Of a stretch of DNA of 64,000 nucleotides, positions 1 through 8,125 are shown piece by piece. The position numbers were made by a program, and so were the translations under genes. Under the pieces are notes generated by a model. It saw only the letters and a program-made list of their open reading frames with translations, was not told the DNA's origin and made no database searches. How positions within the stretch are numbered: the stretch's first letter is position 1; every line of letters starts with the position of its first letter. Location: positions 1 through 64,000 of the forward strand of contig NZ_ATZJ01000006.1 of the NCBI RefSeq assembly GCF_000428145.1, read 5' to 3'. The stretch is from Chitinilyticum litopenaei DSM 21440 (GTDB lineage Bacteria; Pseudomonadota; Gammaproteobacteria; Burkholderiales; Chitinibacteraceae).

Positions 1-32
1 TCAATCTGAGCCAGGATCAAACTCTTTCGTTT
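1..32 (-). rRNA. rrs: 16S rRNA, 5' end only (continues beyond left edge)
   Basis: The minus strand of positions 6-25 reads AGAGTTTGATCCTGGCTCAG, the universal 5' primer site of bacterial 16S rRNA. Aligning to E. coli numbering puts mature nucleotide 1 near position 32. Only the first 32 nt lie in the window; the rest of the rrn operon is off the left edge. Confidence 0.95.
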
Positions 33-156
33 AATCACTGTTACTACTTAATTGCGCTCGCTTGCTTAAAACTCAGAATCAACAAGTGTGTACTTGTTAC
101 TTCTGTCTTAAGTGCGAGTGCTGGTCAAACCAAGCACTCACACTCATCGGCTGTAG

Positions 157-169
157 ATTGTTAAAGATC
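157..169 (-). promoter_or_regulatory. rrn boxA antitermination site
   Basis: The minus strand reads GATCTTTAACAATC, close to the boxA core (TGCTCTTTAACA) that loads the Nus antitermination complex in rRNA leaders. It lies between the promoter at 249-277 and the 16S gene, as expected. Just downstream, 116-139 can fold as a hairpin (GAGTGCT/AGCACTC), which may be part of the leader processing stem. Confidence 0.7.
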
Positions 170-248
170 GTTGCCCTGACGCTGCAAACTTCGCTAAACT
201 TGTCGTTTCGCTTCGTTTCTTTCGCTGCGTCAGCAGCAGAGAGGCCGA

Positions 249-277
249 ACTATACGGCCCGAACCCGAACCCGTCAA
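249..277 (-). promoter_or_regulatory. rrn operon promoter
   Basis: On the minus strand TTGACG, a 17-nt spacer and TATAGT form a near-consensus sigma70 promoter. It is followed by a GC-rich discriminator (TCGGCC), the type associated with stringent control of rRNA promoters. Transcription would start near 241-243 and run about 210 nt to the 16S gene. Positions 33-248 are leader with no supported gene. Confidence 0.8.
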
Positions 278-352
278 CACCCCGCCACACAAAATCACCA
301 CACAGTTCGATAAGCGCTTGATTTTCATCAGGCCAATCAACCAACCTGGACT

Positions 353-407
353 CCCCCCTGCAAACAAAAACACCAGCAGAAGCCGGTGTTTTTGTTTGCA
401 GGGGGGG
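353..407 (-). terminator. long hairpin terminator after the yqjDEK-like operon
   Basis: CCCCCTGCAAACAAAAACACC at 353-374 is repeated inverted at 384-407, giving a stem of more than 20 bp (extendable by a wobble-paired inner part) with a small loop. It begins just past the stop of the minus-strand gene at 411-665 and separates that operon from the divergently placed rrn promoter region. It is unusually long for an intrinsic terminator and could work in both directions. Confidence 0.7.
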
Positions 408-410
408 TAC

Positions 411-665
411 TCACTTGCGCACCTTGCGATATAGAAGGAATACCTGCAAGGCAAGACGCGGCCACGGTCCGCGCAAGAAACGCGACACCACCCCCTGCCC
501 GACGGAACAAGATGCCACTGCCGGCGTATCAAACCACGCACCAAGCAAACGCACAGGCCTGATCAACTCCCGGCCACTTTTTTGCATGACTAGTCGGTGC
601 TGCTTCGCCTTGAGCTGCAGAAACTCCTTGCGAATTGCACGGGCCAGCTGCTCATTCCTAGCCAT
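411..665 (-). CDS. small basic protein, YqjK-like
   Basis: An 84-residue, strongly basic protein with no membrane segment in its N-terminal half. The early part (ARNEQLARAIRKEFLQLKAK) is a charged helix. Its place directly after a DUF883 gene and a YqjE-like gene matches the E. coli yqjD-yqjE-yqjK arrangement, so a YqjK-like role is suggested by context; sequence similarity alone is weak. The start at 665 is chosen because GGAGGG lies 7 nt upstream; it overlaps the end of the upstream gene by 8 nt, which implies translational coupling. A start at 686 is possible but has no ribosome site. Confidence 0.6.
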   Translation of the reverse strand: MARNEQLARAIRKEFLQLKAKQHRLVMQKSGRELIRPVRLLGAWFDTPAVASCSVGQGVVSRFLRGPWPRLALQVFLLYRKVRK

Positions 666-1041
666 CTGCACGCCCTCCGCTGGCATTCAGCATCGCAATC
701 GCGGCACGCAACTCTGCAAGACTGCACGCAAACAGGCAACGCCCTGCCCGAAGCTTTTGACGCACTTGCCAAAAGGCAAAAACGGCAACGGCCAGGTATG
801 CAGCACAGAGGCTGGACGCCACCATAATGCGATGCGTCTCCCAAAAGATGATCAAAAGCAGCACCGAGAGCAAGAGACAGGCAAGCCCGCCAAATACGGC
901 AATAACCCCAAGCCAGAACAGGCCGGAGACCCCCGTCTCGATAGCCTCCTGCAATTCAATGGCAAAAAGCTCAGCACTCACCTCACACAAACCTAGAGCG
1001 TGCGCGGAAAACTCCCGCAAGCGCTGACGATAGTCGCTCAT
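658..1041 (-). CDS. phage holin superfamily III (YqjE-like) membrane protein
   Basis: A 127-residue protein with an amphipathic N-terminus (SDYRQRLREFSAHAL) followed by two membrane segments at about residues 41-66 and 73-93, then a basic cytosolic tail. This is the layout of the YqjE/Phage_holin_3_6 family; these are chromosomal inner-membrane proteins, not true phage holins. The ATG overlaps the stop of the DUF883 gene (ATGA), so the two are translationally coupled. Function is not established; the trio may belong to an envelope or ribosome-tethering stress response as proposed for YqjD. Confidence 0.8.
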   Translation of the reverse strand: MSDYRQRLREFSAHALGLCEVSAELFAIELQEAIETGVSGLFWLGVIAVFGGLACLLLSVLLLIIFWETHRIMVASSLCAAYLAVAVFAFWQVRQKLRAGRCLFACSLAELRAAIAMLNASGGRADG

Positions 1042-1343
1042 TTGCGCGCGATCAGCATGCCAATCAATACACCGACTGCTGCAGCTATCCCTACAGCTTG
1101 CCAGGGATGCTCATGAACATATGTATCAGTGGCTTTGGCTGCACACTTGGCACGCTGCACAACGGCCTGCTCTGCATTGATCAGCTGCCCCTTGGCCGCA
1201 CGCAAGCGCTCGGCAACTTTCGCGTAGAGGGCCTGGGCCTCACTGCCACCGGCGGCGATAGCTTCGCTAAGCAGTTGCTCGGCATCCTGCAAGAGCTCCT
1301 GGGACTCTTCAAGCATTTCACTGGAACGATCTGCACTACTCAT
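1038..1343 (-). CDS. DUF883 (YqjD/ElaB-type) membrane-anchored protein
   Basis: A 101-residue protein with a long acidic-to-amphipathic helix (about residues 1-75), then HEHPWQAVGIAAAVGVLIG and a short basic end. The HPW-hydrophobic C-terminal anchor is the signature of DUF883/ElaB-YqjD proteins. E. coli YqjD is tail-anchored in the inner membrane and binds ribosomes in stationary phase. It lies 4 nt after nadC and overlaps the next gene by 4 nt, so the genes from yheT to the YqjK-like gene read as one operon. Confidence 0.85.
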   Translation of the reverse strand: MSSADRSSEMLEESQELLQDAEQLLSEAIAAGGSEAQALYAKVAERLRAAKGQLINAEQAVVQRAKCAAKATDTYVHEHPWQAVGIAAAVGVLIGMLIARK

Positions 1344-1347
1344 GACC

Positions 1348-2220
1348 TTACTCCTCGTGGATACGCATGGATAAATCGATGGACTGGATGTCTTTGGTCA
1401 ACGCGCCGATGGAGATCCGGTCAACGCCTGTTTCGGCAATCGCGCGCACTGTTTCAGCATTGACACCACCGGACGCCTCCAGCAACGCCCGGCCAGCCGT
1501 CCGGGAAACCGCCTCCCGCAAATCAGCAAGGCTCATGTTATCCAGCAGTATCGAAGAGGCACCAGCCGCCAGCGCCTCTTCCAGTTCACGCAGATTTTCG
1601 ACTTCGATCTGAATTCCGACACCCTGCGGCACCAGCCTGTTTGCCTCTGCCAGCGCAGCAGAAATGCCGCCAGCTGCAGCAATGTGGTTTTCCTTGATCA
1701 AGACTCCATCGTATAAGGCTAGCCGCTGATTATCGCCACCGCCAACGCGAACGGCGTATTTTTGAGCCAGCCGCAAGCCCGGCAAGGTTTTGCGCGTATC
1801 AAGCACCCTGGCCGCAGTATCCGCCACCCTCTCGGCAAAAAAGGCTGTCCGGGTGGCCACCGCCGAAAGCGTTTGCAGAAAATTCAGCGCACTGCGCTCG
1901 CCCGTCAGCAAGCTGCGTGCCGGCCCGGAGAGCGAGCACAGCAGCGTACCCGCCGCAACGGCATCACCCTCCGCGACATGCCAGACAATACTCACCAGCG
2001 GGTCAAGCTGCCGAAATACTTCGTCAAACCAGGGGCGACCGCAAATGACGGCGGCTTCACGCACAATCACAGTCGCATGCGCGACAGCGCCTTCGGCGAT
2101 CAACATGGCGGTCCAGTCACACACTCCGACATCTTCCGCCAGCGCCGCCGCAACATTCGCGGCCACGATATCGCCACGCGGTGGAACATGTTCTTTCATC
2201 AATTCAGACTTGCTGTTCAT
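1348..2220 (-). CDS. nadC: nicotinate-nucleotide pyrophosphorylase (carboxylating)
   Basis: A 290-residue quinolinate phosphoribosyltransferase. It turns quinolinate and PRPP into nicotinate mononucleotide, CO2 and PPi in de novo NAD synthesis. Family signatures are visible: the DTRKTLPGLR block with the substrate-binding Arg/Lys, KYAVRVGGGDNQR, IKENHI, IEVENL, LLDNM and LEASGGV of the phosphate-binding end of the barrel. Length matches the family. The first ATG (2220) has poor ribosome-site spacing; an in-frame ATG at 2199 is an alternative. It lies 34 nt after the YheT-like gene. Confidence 0.95.
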   Translation of the reverse strand: MNSKSELMKEHVPPRGDIVAANVAAALAEDVGVCDWTAMLIAEGAVAHATVIVREAAVICGRPWFDEVFRQLDPLVSIVWHVAEGDAVAAGTLLCSLSGPARSLLTGERSALNFLQTLSAVATRTAFFAERVADTAARVLDTRKTLPGLRLAQKYAVRVGGGDNQRLALYDGVLIKENHIAAAGGISAALAEANRLVPQGVGIQIEVENLRELEEALAAGASSILLDNMSLADLREAVSRTAGRALLEASGGVNAETVRAIAETGVDRISIGALTKDIQSIDLSMRIHEE

Positions 2221-2254
2221 TCTCTTCGGGAGTCCTGCATGCCAGCCGGGCCAT

Positions 2255-3253
2255 TCAGCGCGGCAGGTGATAGTGATAGTTAAAGAAGCGCATCAGCGTA
2301 TCCGGAAGCCAGCTCAAACGGCCAGGCGGGTGTCCGCTGACAAATCCCGCATGCCCGCCTTCGTCGGGCTGTAGCAAGCGCACGGCATCGGGCATCTCGT
2401 CCGGCACCGGCAAACTGCCCTCCGGAATGAAGGGGTCATTGCGGGCATTGATGACCAGCGTTGGCACGGCAATGCCAGCCAGCAGCGGCTTGCTGCTGGC
2501 AGAACGCCAGTAATGATCCACGCCATGAAAACCATGCAGAGGCGCGGTGACCAGATCATCGAATTCGCGCAAGGTCTTGACCCGACGCACCCGCTCGAAA
2601 TCAATAAACGGATTCTGGTTAAGCTTCAGACCGGTCAGGGTTTTGATTCGCAAGGTTCGCAGGAACTCACGCGTATAGACCTGGCGATTGAATCCCTGAT
2701 CCAGCACCTTGCCGGCAGCGGCCAGATCCATGGGCACCGAAACCGCCGCCGCCGCATCGAGCACTGCCAGAGCCCGCTCGCCCTGTTCGCCCAGCCATTT
2801 CAACAGGGCATTTCCACCCAGCGAGACGCCGACCGCAAAAACCGGAGCCTCGGGGTGCATGTCCTTGACTCGGCGCAGCATCCAGTCGATCTCGGCAGAA
2901 TCGCCCGCGTGATAGGCTCTCGGCAAGCGATTGGGGACATTGCCGCAGGTACGAAAATGCGGCACCACACCAAACCATCCCTGCCGACCAACCCGTTCGA
3001 TGATCGAAGCAGAATAGTGGCTGCGGGAGCCCCCTTCCAGGCCATGAAAAAGCACGACCACCGGCTTGCCCACCCGACCATCCAGCCAGTCGGCCGCAAT
3101 CGCATCAAGATCAGGCGTAATCCAGCCCTCGCGACGCCAGTGCAAATGCCGGCGCCAGAACATCAATGCGGGGTAAATGGTCTGCGCGTGCCCACCGGGC
3201 AGCCAGTGCGGCGCACGGTAAGGCGGCAGCTCAAGGGTGTGCTCGCGTAACAT
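2255..3253 (-). CDS. yheT: YheT-type alpha/beta hydrolase
   Basis: About 333 residues, with the YheT family opening RAPHWLPGGHAQTIYPAL, an oxyanion-type turn VVLFHGLEGGSRSHYS, the nucleophile elbow GVSLGGNALLKWLGEQG (Ser in GxSxGG), and the acid and base regions NARNDPFIP and EGGHAGF. These proteins are probable esterases of unknown substrate. A TTG start at 3283 would add 10 residues; the ATG at 3253 is preferred, without a clear ribosome site either way. It heads the operon running into nadC. Confidence 0.88.
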   Translation of the reverse strand: MLREHTLELPPYRAPHWLPGGHAQTIYPALMFWRRHLHWRREGWITPDLDAIAADWLDGRVGKPVVVLFHGLEGGSRSHYSASIIERVGRQGWFGVVPHFRTCGNVPNRLPRAYHAGDSAEIDWMLRRVKDMHPEAPVFAVGVSLGGNALLKWLGEQGERALAVLDAAAAVSVPMDLAAAGKVLDQGFNRQVYTREFLRTLRIKTLTGLKLNQNPFIDFERVRRVKTLREFDDLVTAPLHGFHGVDHYWRSASSKPLLAGIAVPTLVINARNDPFIPEGSLPVPDEMPDAVRLLQPDEGGHAGFVSGHPPGRLSWLPDTLMRFFNYHYHLPR

Positions 3254-3302
3254 GCCGTCAGTTTGGCTGAACAGGGCAGGCAAATCCAGTGCACAAAATG
3301 CA

Positions 3303-3327
3303 GACAGCCCGCCAAAGGCGGGCTGTC
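3303..3327 (-). terminator. intrinsic terminator after ybiT
   Basis: GACAGCCCGCC and its exact complement flank a 3-nt AAA loop. On the minus strand it follows the ybiT stop at 3346 by 19 nt and is followed by a T-rich TGCATTTTG. It separates ybiT from yheT. Confidence 0.75.
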
Positions 3328-3345
3328 GTGGCAGAGCGTGGTGAT

Positions 3346-4950
3346 TTATTCCAGACCACGACTTTCGAGATACTCCTCGTAACCGCCAAGGAAGTGCTCA
3401 TATGTGCCGTCGCCATTCAGCTCCAGCACCTGCGTGGCCAGCGAGGAAACGAACTGGCGGTCGTGCGACACGAAGATCAGCGTGCCCTTGTAAAGTTCGA
3501 GCGCGATATTCAGCGACTCGATGGACTCCATGTCCATGTGGTTGGTCGGCTCATCCATGATCAGCACATTGGGCTTTTGCAGGATGAGCTTGCCGTACAA
3601 CATGCGCCCCTTCTCGCCACCGGACAACACTTTCACCGATTTCTTCACATCGTCGCCGGAAAACAGCAGACGACCAAGAATGCCGCGAATCACCTGGTCG
3701 TCATCACCGGGCTGACCCCAGTTCTTCATCCAGTCGAACAGCGTTTCATCCTTTTCGAAATCCGCTTCGTGATCCTGGGCGAAGTAGCCCGGCTGCGCCT
3801 TTTCCGCCCACTTCACGGAGCCGGCATCGGGCTTGAGCTCACCGACCAGCAGCTTCATCAGTGTGGATTTGCCCACGCCATTGCCGCCGATTACAGCGAT
3901 CTTCTGGCCGGCTTCCAGAATCAGGTTCAGGCTCTGGATCAGCGGCTTGTCGAAGGACTTGGACAGATTGGCCGCCTCAAAGGCCTGGCGGTGCAGCTTG
4001 GCCTTGTCATCCATGTCGAAGCGGATATAAGGATTCTGGCGTGAGGAGGGCTTCACCTCGACCATGTTTTCCTTGATCTTGTCGGCCAGCTTCAGGCGCG
4101 AGGTGGCCTGGCGGCTCTTGGACTTGTTCGCGGCAAAGCGCGCGGCAAAGGCCTGCAACTCGGCCACCTTTTCCTTGGCCTTGCTGTTGTCGGTCAGCAG
4201 GCGCTCGCGCGCCTGCGTGGCGGCCAGCATGTAGTCGTCGTAATTGCCCGGATAAATGCGGATCTCGCCATAATCAACGTCGGCAATGTGCGTGCACACC
4301 TGGTTCAGGAAGTGGCGATCATGCGAAATGATCAGCATGGTGGATTCGCGCTCGTTCAGCGTGTGCTCCAGCCAGCGGATGGTGTTGATGTCCAGGTTGT
4401 TGGTCGGCTCGTCGAGCAGCAGCACGTCCGGATCGGAGAACAACGCCTGCGCAAGCAGCACGCGCAGCTTCCAGCCTGGCGCCACTTCGCTCATCGGGCC
4501 GTTGTGCAGCTCGATCGGAATGCCAGCCCCCAGCAGCAGCGCGCCCGCGCGCGCCTCGGCCGTGTAGCCGTCGTATTCGGCGACCTTGCCTTCCAGCTCG
4601 GCGGCGTGCATGTAATCGTCTTCCGTCGCGTCCGGATTCGCGTAGATTGCGTCACGCTCGTGGATCGCCGCCCACAGTTCGGCGTGACCCTGCATCACCA
4701 CATCGATCACGCGCTGCTCTTCGTAGGCGAACTGATCCTGCTTGAGTTTGCCCAGACGCACGCCCGGCTCAAGGCTGACGTTGCCGGCACTCGGCTCCAG
4801 ATCGCCGCCGAGGATTTTCATGAAGGTGGATTTGCCGCAACCGTTGGCGCCGATCAGGCCATAGCGGTTGCCATCGCCAAACTTGACCGAAACCTTCTCG
4901 AAGAGGGGTTTCGCGCCGAATTGCATCGTGATGTTGGAAGTACTGATCAT
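3346..4950 (-). CDS. ybiT: ABC-F family ATPase YbiT
   Basis: A 534-residue soluble protein with two ABC cassettes and no membrane domain. Cassette 1 has Walker A GANGCGKST (about 34-42) and Walker B DVLLLDEPTNNLD; its signature is the degenerate VAPGWKLRVLLAQAL typical of YbiT rather than LSGGE. Cassette 2 has GGNGVGKST, a canonical VLSGGEKGR signature and VLIMDEPTNHMD. A charged linker of about 80 residues joins them, the P-site tRNA interaction motif of ABC-F translation factors. YbiT-class proteins act on the ribosome; their exact job is unclear. The leader holds a terminator-like hairpin (see 5021-5051). Confidence 0.93.
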   Translation of the reverse strand: MISTSNITMQFGAKPLFEKVSVKFGDGNRYGLIGANGCGKSTFMKILGGDLEPSAGNVSLEPGVRLGKLKQDQFAYEEQRVIDVVMQGHAELWAAIHERDAIYANPDATEDDYMHAAELEGKVAEYDGYTAEARAGALLLGAGIPIELHNGPMSEVAPGWKLRVLLAQALFSDPDVLLLDEPTNNLDINTIRWLEHTLNERESTMLIISHDRHFLNQVCTHIADVDYGEIRIYPGNYDDYMLAATQARERLLTDNSKAKEKVAELQAFAARFAANKSKSRQATSRLKLADKIKENMVEVKPSSRQNPYIRFDMDDKAKLHRQAFEAANLSKSFDKPLIQSLNLILEAGQKIAVIGGNGVGKSTLMKLLVGELKPDAGSVKWAEKAQPGYFAQDHEADFEKDETLFDWMKNWGQPGDDDQVIRGILGRLLFSGDDVKKSVKVLSGGEKGRMLYGKLILQKPNVLIMDEPTNHMDMESIESLNIALELYKGTLIFVSHDRQFVSSLATQVLELNGDGTYEHFLGGYEEYLESRGLE

Positions 4951-5020
4951 GTCTGTATTGTGTGCCGCACGCGTGGCGCATTGGCCGCACCGTCAGGTGT
5001 GACCAAGGCATTAAAATGGG

Positions 5021-5051
5021 AAAAACACCGGCCCGCCAGATTGGCGGGCCG
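5021..5051 (-). terminator. terminator-like hairpin in the ybiT leader
   Basis: On the minus strand CGGCCCGCCA, a 3-nt loop and TGGCGGGCCG are followed by GTGTTTTT. It lies 70-100 nt upstream of the ybiT start, between divergent genes, so there is no obvious upstream gene for it to end. A TAAAAT -10-like box at about 5067-5072 would put it inside the ybiT leader; a second one (TTTAAT near 5011-5016) would put it upstream of the promoter. It is either an attenuator or a block to antisense transcription. Confidence 0.5.
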
Positions 5052-5088
5052 CTTAAACTACTGAATTTTAGCATAAACAGAGGCCGCC

Positions 5089-6309
5089 ATGCCGCATACC
5101 GCCCCACGCCTGCGGGCGATCGAGCCCTTTCACGTCATGCGCATCCTCGCCGAAGCGCAAGCCCTGGCAGCCAGCGGCCGCGACGTGATTCACCTGGAAG
5201 TCGGCGAACCGGATTTTCCGACACCGCAACCGATCATCGATGCCGGCATTGCCGCCCTGCAAAACGGACAGACCTTCTACACCGGCGCCTGTGGCCTGCC
5301 GGCCCTGCGCGCCGCCATTGCCGGCTTTTACGCCGCGCGACTCGGCGTCATTGTTGACCCCGCACGCATCATCATCACGCCCGGCGCCTCGGGCGCACTG
5401 CAGCTGATTCTTGCCCTGCTGGTCGGGCGTGACGACGAAGTGCTGCTGACCGATCCGGGCTATCCCTGCAACCGGCATCTGGTCAGCCTGCTGGAAGGCA
5501 AGCCCGTCAATATTCCGGTCGATGCCGCCAGCAACTTCCAGCTGACACCGGAACTGATCACCCGCCATGCTGGCCCGCGCACCGTCGCCGCCCTGCTGGC
5601 CAGCCCGGCCAACCCGACCGGCGCCGTGCTTTCCGCAAGCGACATGGCAATACTAGCCGAGGTATGCAGCCAGAGCCAAATAGCGCTAATCGTTGACGAG
5701 ATATACCAGGGGCTGGTTTACGACAGTCCACACGACACCGCCCTGCGCCTCAGCCAGGAACTGTTTGTCGTGAACAGCTTCTCCAAGTTTTTCCAGATGA
5801 CGGGGTGGCGGCTGGGCTGGCTGGTCGCCCCAGCCTGGGCAGCACCGGAACTGGAAAAACTGGCGCAGAACCTGTTCCTTGCCCCGCCCACGCCGGCCCA
5901 GCACGCCGCGCTGGCGGCATTTACCCCCGAAACGCTGGCCCTTCTGGAAAGCCGCCGCCAGGAACTGGCACGCCGCCGCGATTTTCTGCTGCAGGCACTG
6001 CCGGGACTGGGGCTGCCCCCAATGGCCAGAGGCGATGGCGCGTTTTATCTTTGGCTGGACTGCCAGCAACTGAGCGACGACGCCGAGCATTTCGCCAGCG
6101 CCCTGCTGCAGGCCGAAGGCGTGGCTGTCACGCCAGGTCGCGACTTTGGCGCTCACGGCACGCGGCAGGCTTTGCGGATCGCCTACAGCCAGCCGCTACC
6201 CCGACTGGCCGAAGCCGTGGCGCGAATCGCGCGATTCCTGCCCGACTATTGCGCCGCAACAGGGCGCAGATTACCCTCTCAGCAAGCAAACCATTTTCAG
6301 GACCACTGA
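5089..6309 (+). CDS. class I/II pyridoxal-phosphate aminotransferase
   Basis: A 406-residue fold-type I aminotransferase. Visible are the N-terminal VIHLEVGEPDFPTP substrate loop, the PLP-phosphate region TPGASGALQL, the SPANPTGAV Asn, the VDEIYQGLVY Asp/Tyr pair, and the Schiff-base Lys in NSFSKFFQMTGWRLGW. The C-terminal Arg that binds the substrate carboxylate is in ALRIAYS. It resembles the AspC/YfdZ-like group acting on aspartate, alanine or aromatic substrates; the substrate cannot be fixed from sequence. It is followed 3 nt later by the PilZ-like gene. Confidence 0.9.
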   Translation: MPHTAPRLRAIEPFHVMRILAEAQALAASGRDVIHLEVGEPDFPTPQPIIDAGIAALQNGQTFYTGACGLPALRAAIAGFYAARLGVIVDPARIIITPGASGALQLILALLVGRDDEVLLTDPGYPCNRHLVSLLEGKPVNIPVDAASNFQLTPELITRHAGPRTVAALLASPANPTGAVLSASDMAILAEVCSQSQIALIVDEIYQGLVYDSPHDTALRLSQELFVVNSFSKFFQMTGWRLGWLVAPAWAAPELEKLAQNLFLAPPTPAQHAALAAFTPETLALLESRRQELARRRDFLLQALPGLGLPPMARGDGAFYLWLDCQQLSDDAEHFASALLQAEGVAVTPGRDFGAHGTRQALRIAYSQPLPRLAEAVARIARFLPDYCAATGRRLPSQQANHFQDH

Positions 6310-6312
6310 CTC

Positions 6313-7842
6313 ATGTTCGATTTCAAAGGCCTGATCAGCGCCCTGTTCTCCCGCAAGGAACAGGAAGGCGTACACGATCTGAAATCCGCAACCCTGCTGA
6401 TGCAGGAATTGCCGGAAAGCGACATCCTCAACGCCCAGATTGAAATCGTCAAAGCGCTCCAGCAACTGAACGGCAACACCCAGATCAGCCTCAAGGAACG
6501 GATGCGCACCGTCCCCTATCTGGACGAAAAGGCCCGCGGCCTGCAAAAGCATCTGGTCGACATCTATTACGGCCGCCAGATCGACACCGGCGCAACGCCG
6601 CAGCAGGTACTACCCACCCTGCTTGCCTTCTGGAACGACATGGGCGAGGCTTATCGCCTGTGCCTGAAACAGGCCAGCCAGACCAATGCCCGCGGCCTGG
6701 AAGAACAACTGCAGCGCTTCAGCCTGCGCGCCATGCGCTACTTTGGCGAACACATCAAATGGGCCTACCTGCGCTACATGGAAATCGACCCGCGCACCTG
6801 GCGTCGGCTCAACAAGCTCTACCAGTTCGCCGAACAGCAAGGCTTCGCCATCGCCCCGCAGAACGCCTACAGCGACACACCGGGCGAAACCATCCGGCAT
6901 GAATACATCCGCATCCTGATGCTGGCGCTCGCCAATCCGGACAAGCTGCAGCCCGAGCAGATCGAACTGATCAGCGAATGGCTGGGGCACTGGTCACACC
7001 GCATCGACCTGGAAGACCAGATTCGCCCGAACCGCCAGCTGTTTGCCGTCAATATCGCCGGCACTTCACCTCCGAAGCGCCTGCGGCGCGACATGGTTGG
7101 CGAGAACTGGCGCTACTGGTACACCGAAGCGCTGATCACCCACCTGAAGGATGTCAGCGAACAACTGCAGCGCGGCGTACCGCCGGAACACCTGGAGCTG
7201 CCGGAAGCGTCGGCCACCGCAGCCAACCAGGAACTGCTGCGCAGCCTGATCGACCTGTGGTCACGCGACACGCCCGCCCCCATCCGCAAAACCGAACGCC
7301 AGCTCACCAGCAAGAAAGTGCTCGTGCAACGCGGCTTTGCCCAGGTTCTGCGCCGCTACACCGAGCCGGACAAAACGGCGCCGCGCGGCAGCCTGCAACA
7401 GTGGGAAGTGGTGAATGAAAGCGCAACAGGGCTGGGCGTGCGCTATCAGAGCCTGATTGACGACCAGCTGCTGGTGGGTGAACTGATCGGCATCAGCGAT
7501 GCGCCGGAAACCCCGCCCAGCATCGCCATCGTCCGCCGGATCAACAAGCGGCTGGACGGCCAGGTGCTGGTCGGCATCGAAACGCTCACACACACACCCA
7601 TCCTGGTCGAGCTGGCCGAGCTGCAGGGCGGCGGCGCGCGCAAGGCACTCTACTCACCGGAAAACACCACCGCCTACCAGAGCCGCTTCCTGATGGTGGC
7701 GCTGGAGGATTTTGCCGAACAGCGCGAATACCGGCTCGCCGCCCAGGGCAAGGCCTACCGCATTCGCCTGTCGCCCGCACTGGAGCGCACGACCTCCTGC
7801 ATGCTGGCCAATTTCGCGGTACTGGAGAAACTGGATAACTGA
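6313..7842 (+). CDS. large protein with C-terminal PilZ-like domain
   Basis: A 509-residue soluble, Arg-rich protein without signal or membrane segments. The first 350 residues are mainly helical and I do not recognise a named domain. From about residue 335 the pattern resembles a PilZ domain: RGFAQVLRR (an R-x(n)-R site), then NESATGLGV at 368-376, which fits the (D/N)xSxxG motif, then alternating beta strands (IAIVRRI, VLVGIETL). PilZ domains bind cyclic di-GMP, so this could be a c-di-GMP effector. The canonical RxxxR is not exact. It follows the aminotransferase gene by 3 nt, a likely operon. Confidence 0.6.
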   Translation: MFDFKGLISALFSRKEQEGVHDLKSATLLMQELPESDILNAQIEIVKALQQLNGNTQISLKERMRTVPYLDEKARGLQKHLVDIYYGRQIDTGATPQQVLPTLLAFWNDMGEAYRLCLKQASQTNARGLEEQLQRFSLRAMRYFGEHIKWAYLRYMEIDPRTWRRLNKLYQFAEQQGFAIAPQNAYSDTPGETIRHEYIRILMLALANPDKLQPEQIELISEWLGHWSHRIDLEDQIRPNRQLFAVNIAGTSPPKRLRRDMVGENWRYWYTEALITHLKDVSEQLQRGVPPEHLELPEASATAANQELLRSLIDLWSRDTPAPIRKTERQLTSKKVLVQRGFAQVLRRYTEPDKTAPRGSLQQWEVVNESATGLGVRYQSLIDDQLLVGELIGISDAPETPPSIAIVRRINKRLDGQVLVGIETLTHTPILVELAELQGGGARKALYSPENTTAYQSRFLMVALEDFAEQREYRLAAQGKAYRIRLSPALERTTSCMLANFAVLEKLDN

Positions 7843-7916
7843 ACGGAAACGGTGCAAGCGCGGCGTTCTTTTGCTAAACTTGCGCCCGCTGTTGCCTCCG
7901 GCAACGGCATCAGGAC

Positions 7917-8006
7917 GGAGGCGTGGCTGAGTGGTTTAAGGCAGCGGTCTTGAAAACCGTCGGGGATTTACGTCCCCCGTGAGTTCGAATCTCACCGCTT
8001 CCGCCA
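7917..8006 (+). tRNA. tRNA-Ser(UGA), left chimeric copy
   Basis: A 90-nt class II tRNA with a long variable arm, anticodon TGA in TCTTGAAAACC, T-loop GTTCGAATC and encoded CCA. Acceptor stem GGAGGCG pairs with CGCTTCC, leaving a G4.U69 wobble. Positions 5-68 are identical to the second copy at 19750-19839. The 5' part is host sequence and the 3' part came with element 1 (see findings). Confidence 0.97.
7921..7998 (+). repeat. attL of element 1 (78 bp identical with attR)
   Basis: Perfect 78 bp direct repeat with 19754-19831, inside the two tRNA-Ser genes. The integrase crossover must lie within it, because the flanking variable pair (position 4 and position 69) is exchanged between the copies. 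Confidence 0.85.
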
Positions 8007-8025
8007 CACTCTTGAATAAAACACT

Positions 8026-8049
8026 AAAGCCTTGATAAATCAGGGCTTT
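8026..8049 (+). terminator. terminator after left tRNA-Ser
   Basis: AAAGCCTTGA and TCAGGGCTTT flank a 4-nt loop and are followed by TTTATT. It is supplied by element 1, replacing the host terminator that is now at 25541-25565. It is very similar to the one after the right copy at 19852-19875. Confidence 0.85.
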
Positions 8050-8080
8050 TTTATTGCCCGAAATTTACTCAGCTGGATTT

Positions 8081-8112
8081 GTTACACGCACTGCTACACA
8101 GCGTGCTACACA
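8081..8112 (+). repeat. candidate integrase arm sites, element 1 left end
   Basis: Three direct copies of G(T/C)TACAC(A/G) start at 8081, 8093 and 8105, exactly 12 bp apart. A matching pair with the same pitch lies near the other end of the element (19589-19609). Iterated short sites flanking the core att are typical of tyrosine-integrase arm-binding sites. They lie directly upstream of the integrase start, so they may also serve autoregulation. Confidence 0.6.
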
Positions 8113-8125
8113 AAGGACAGCGGCC

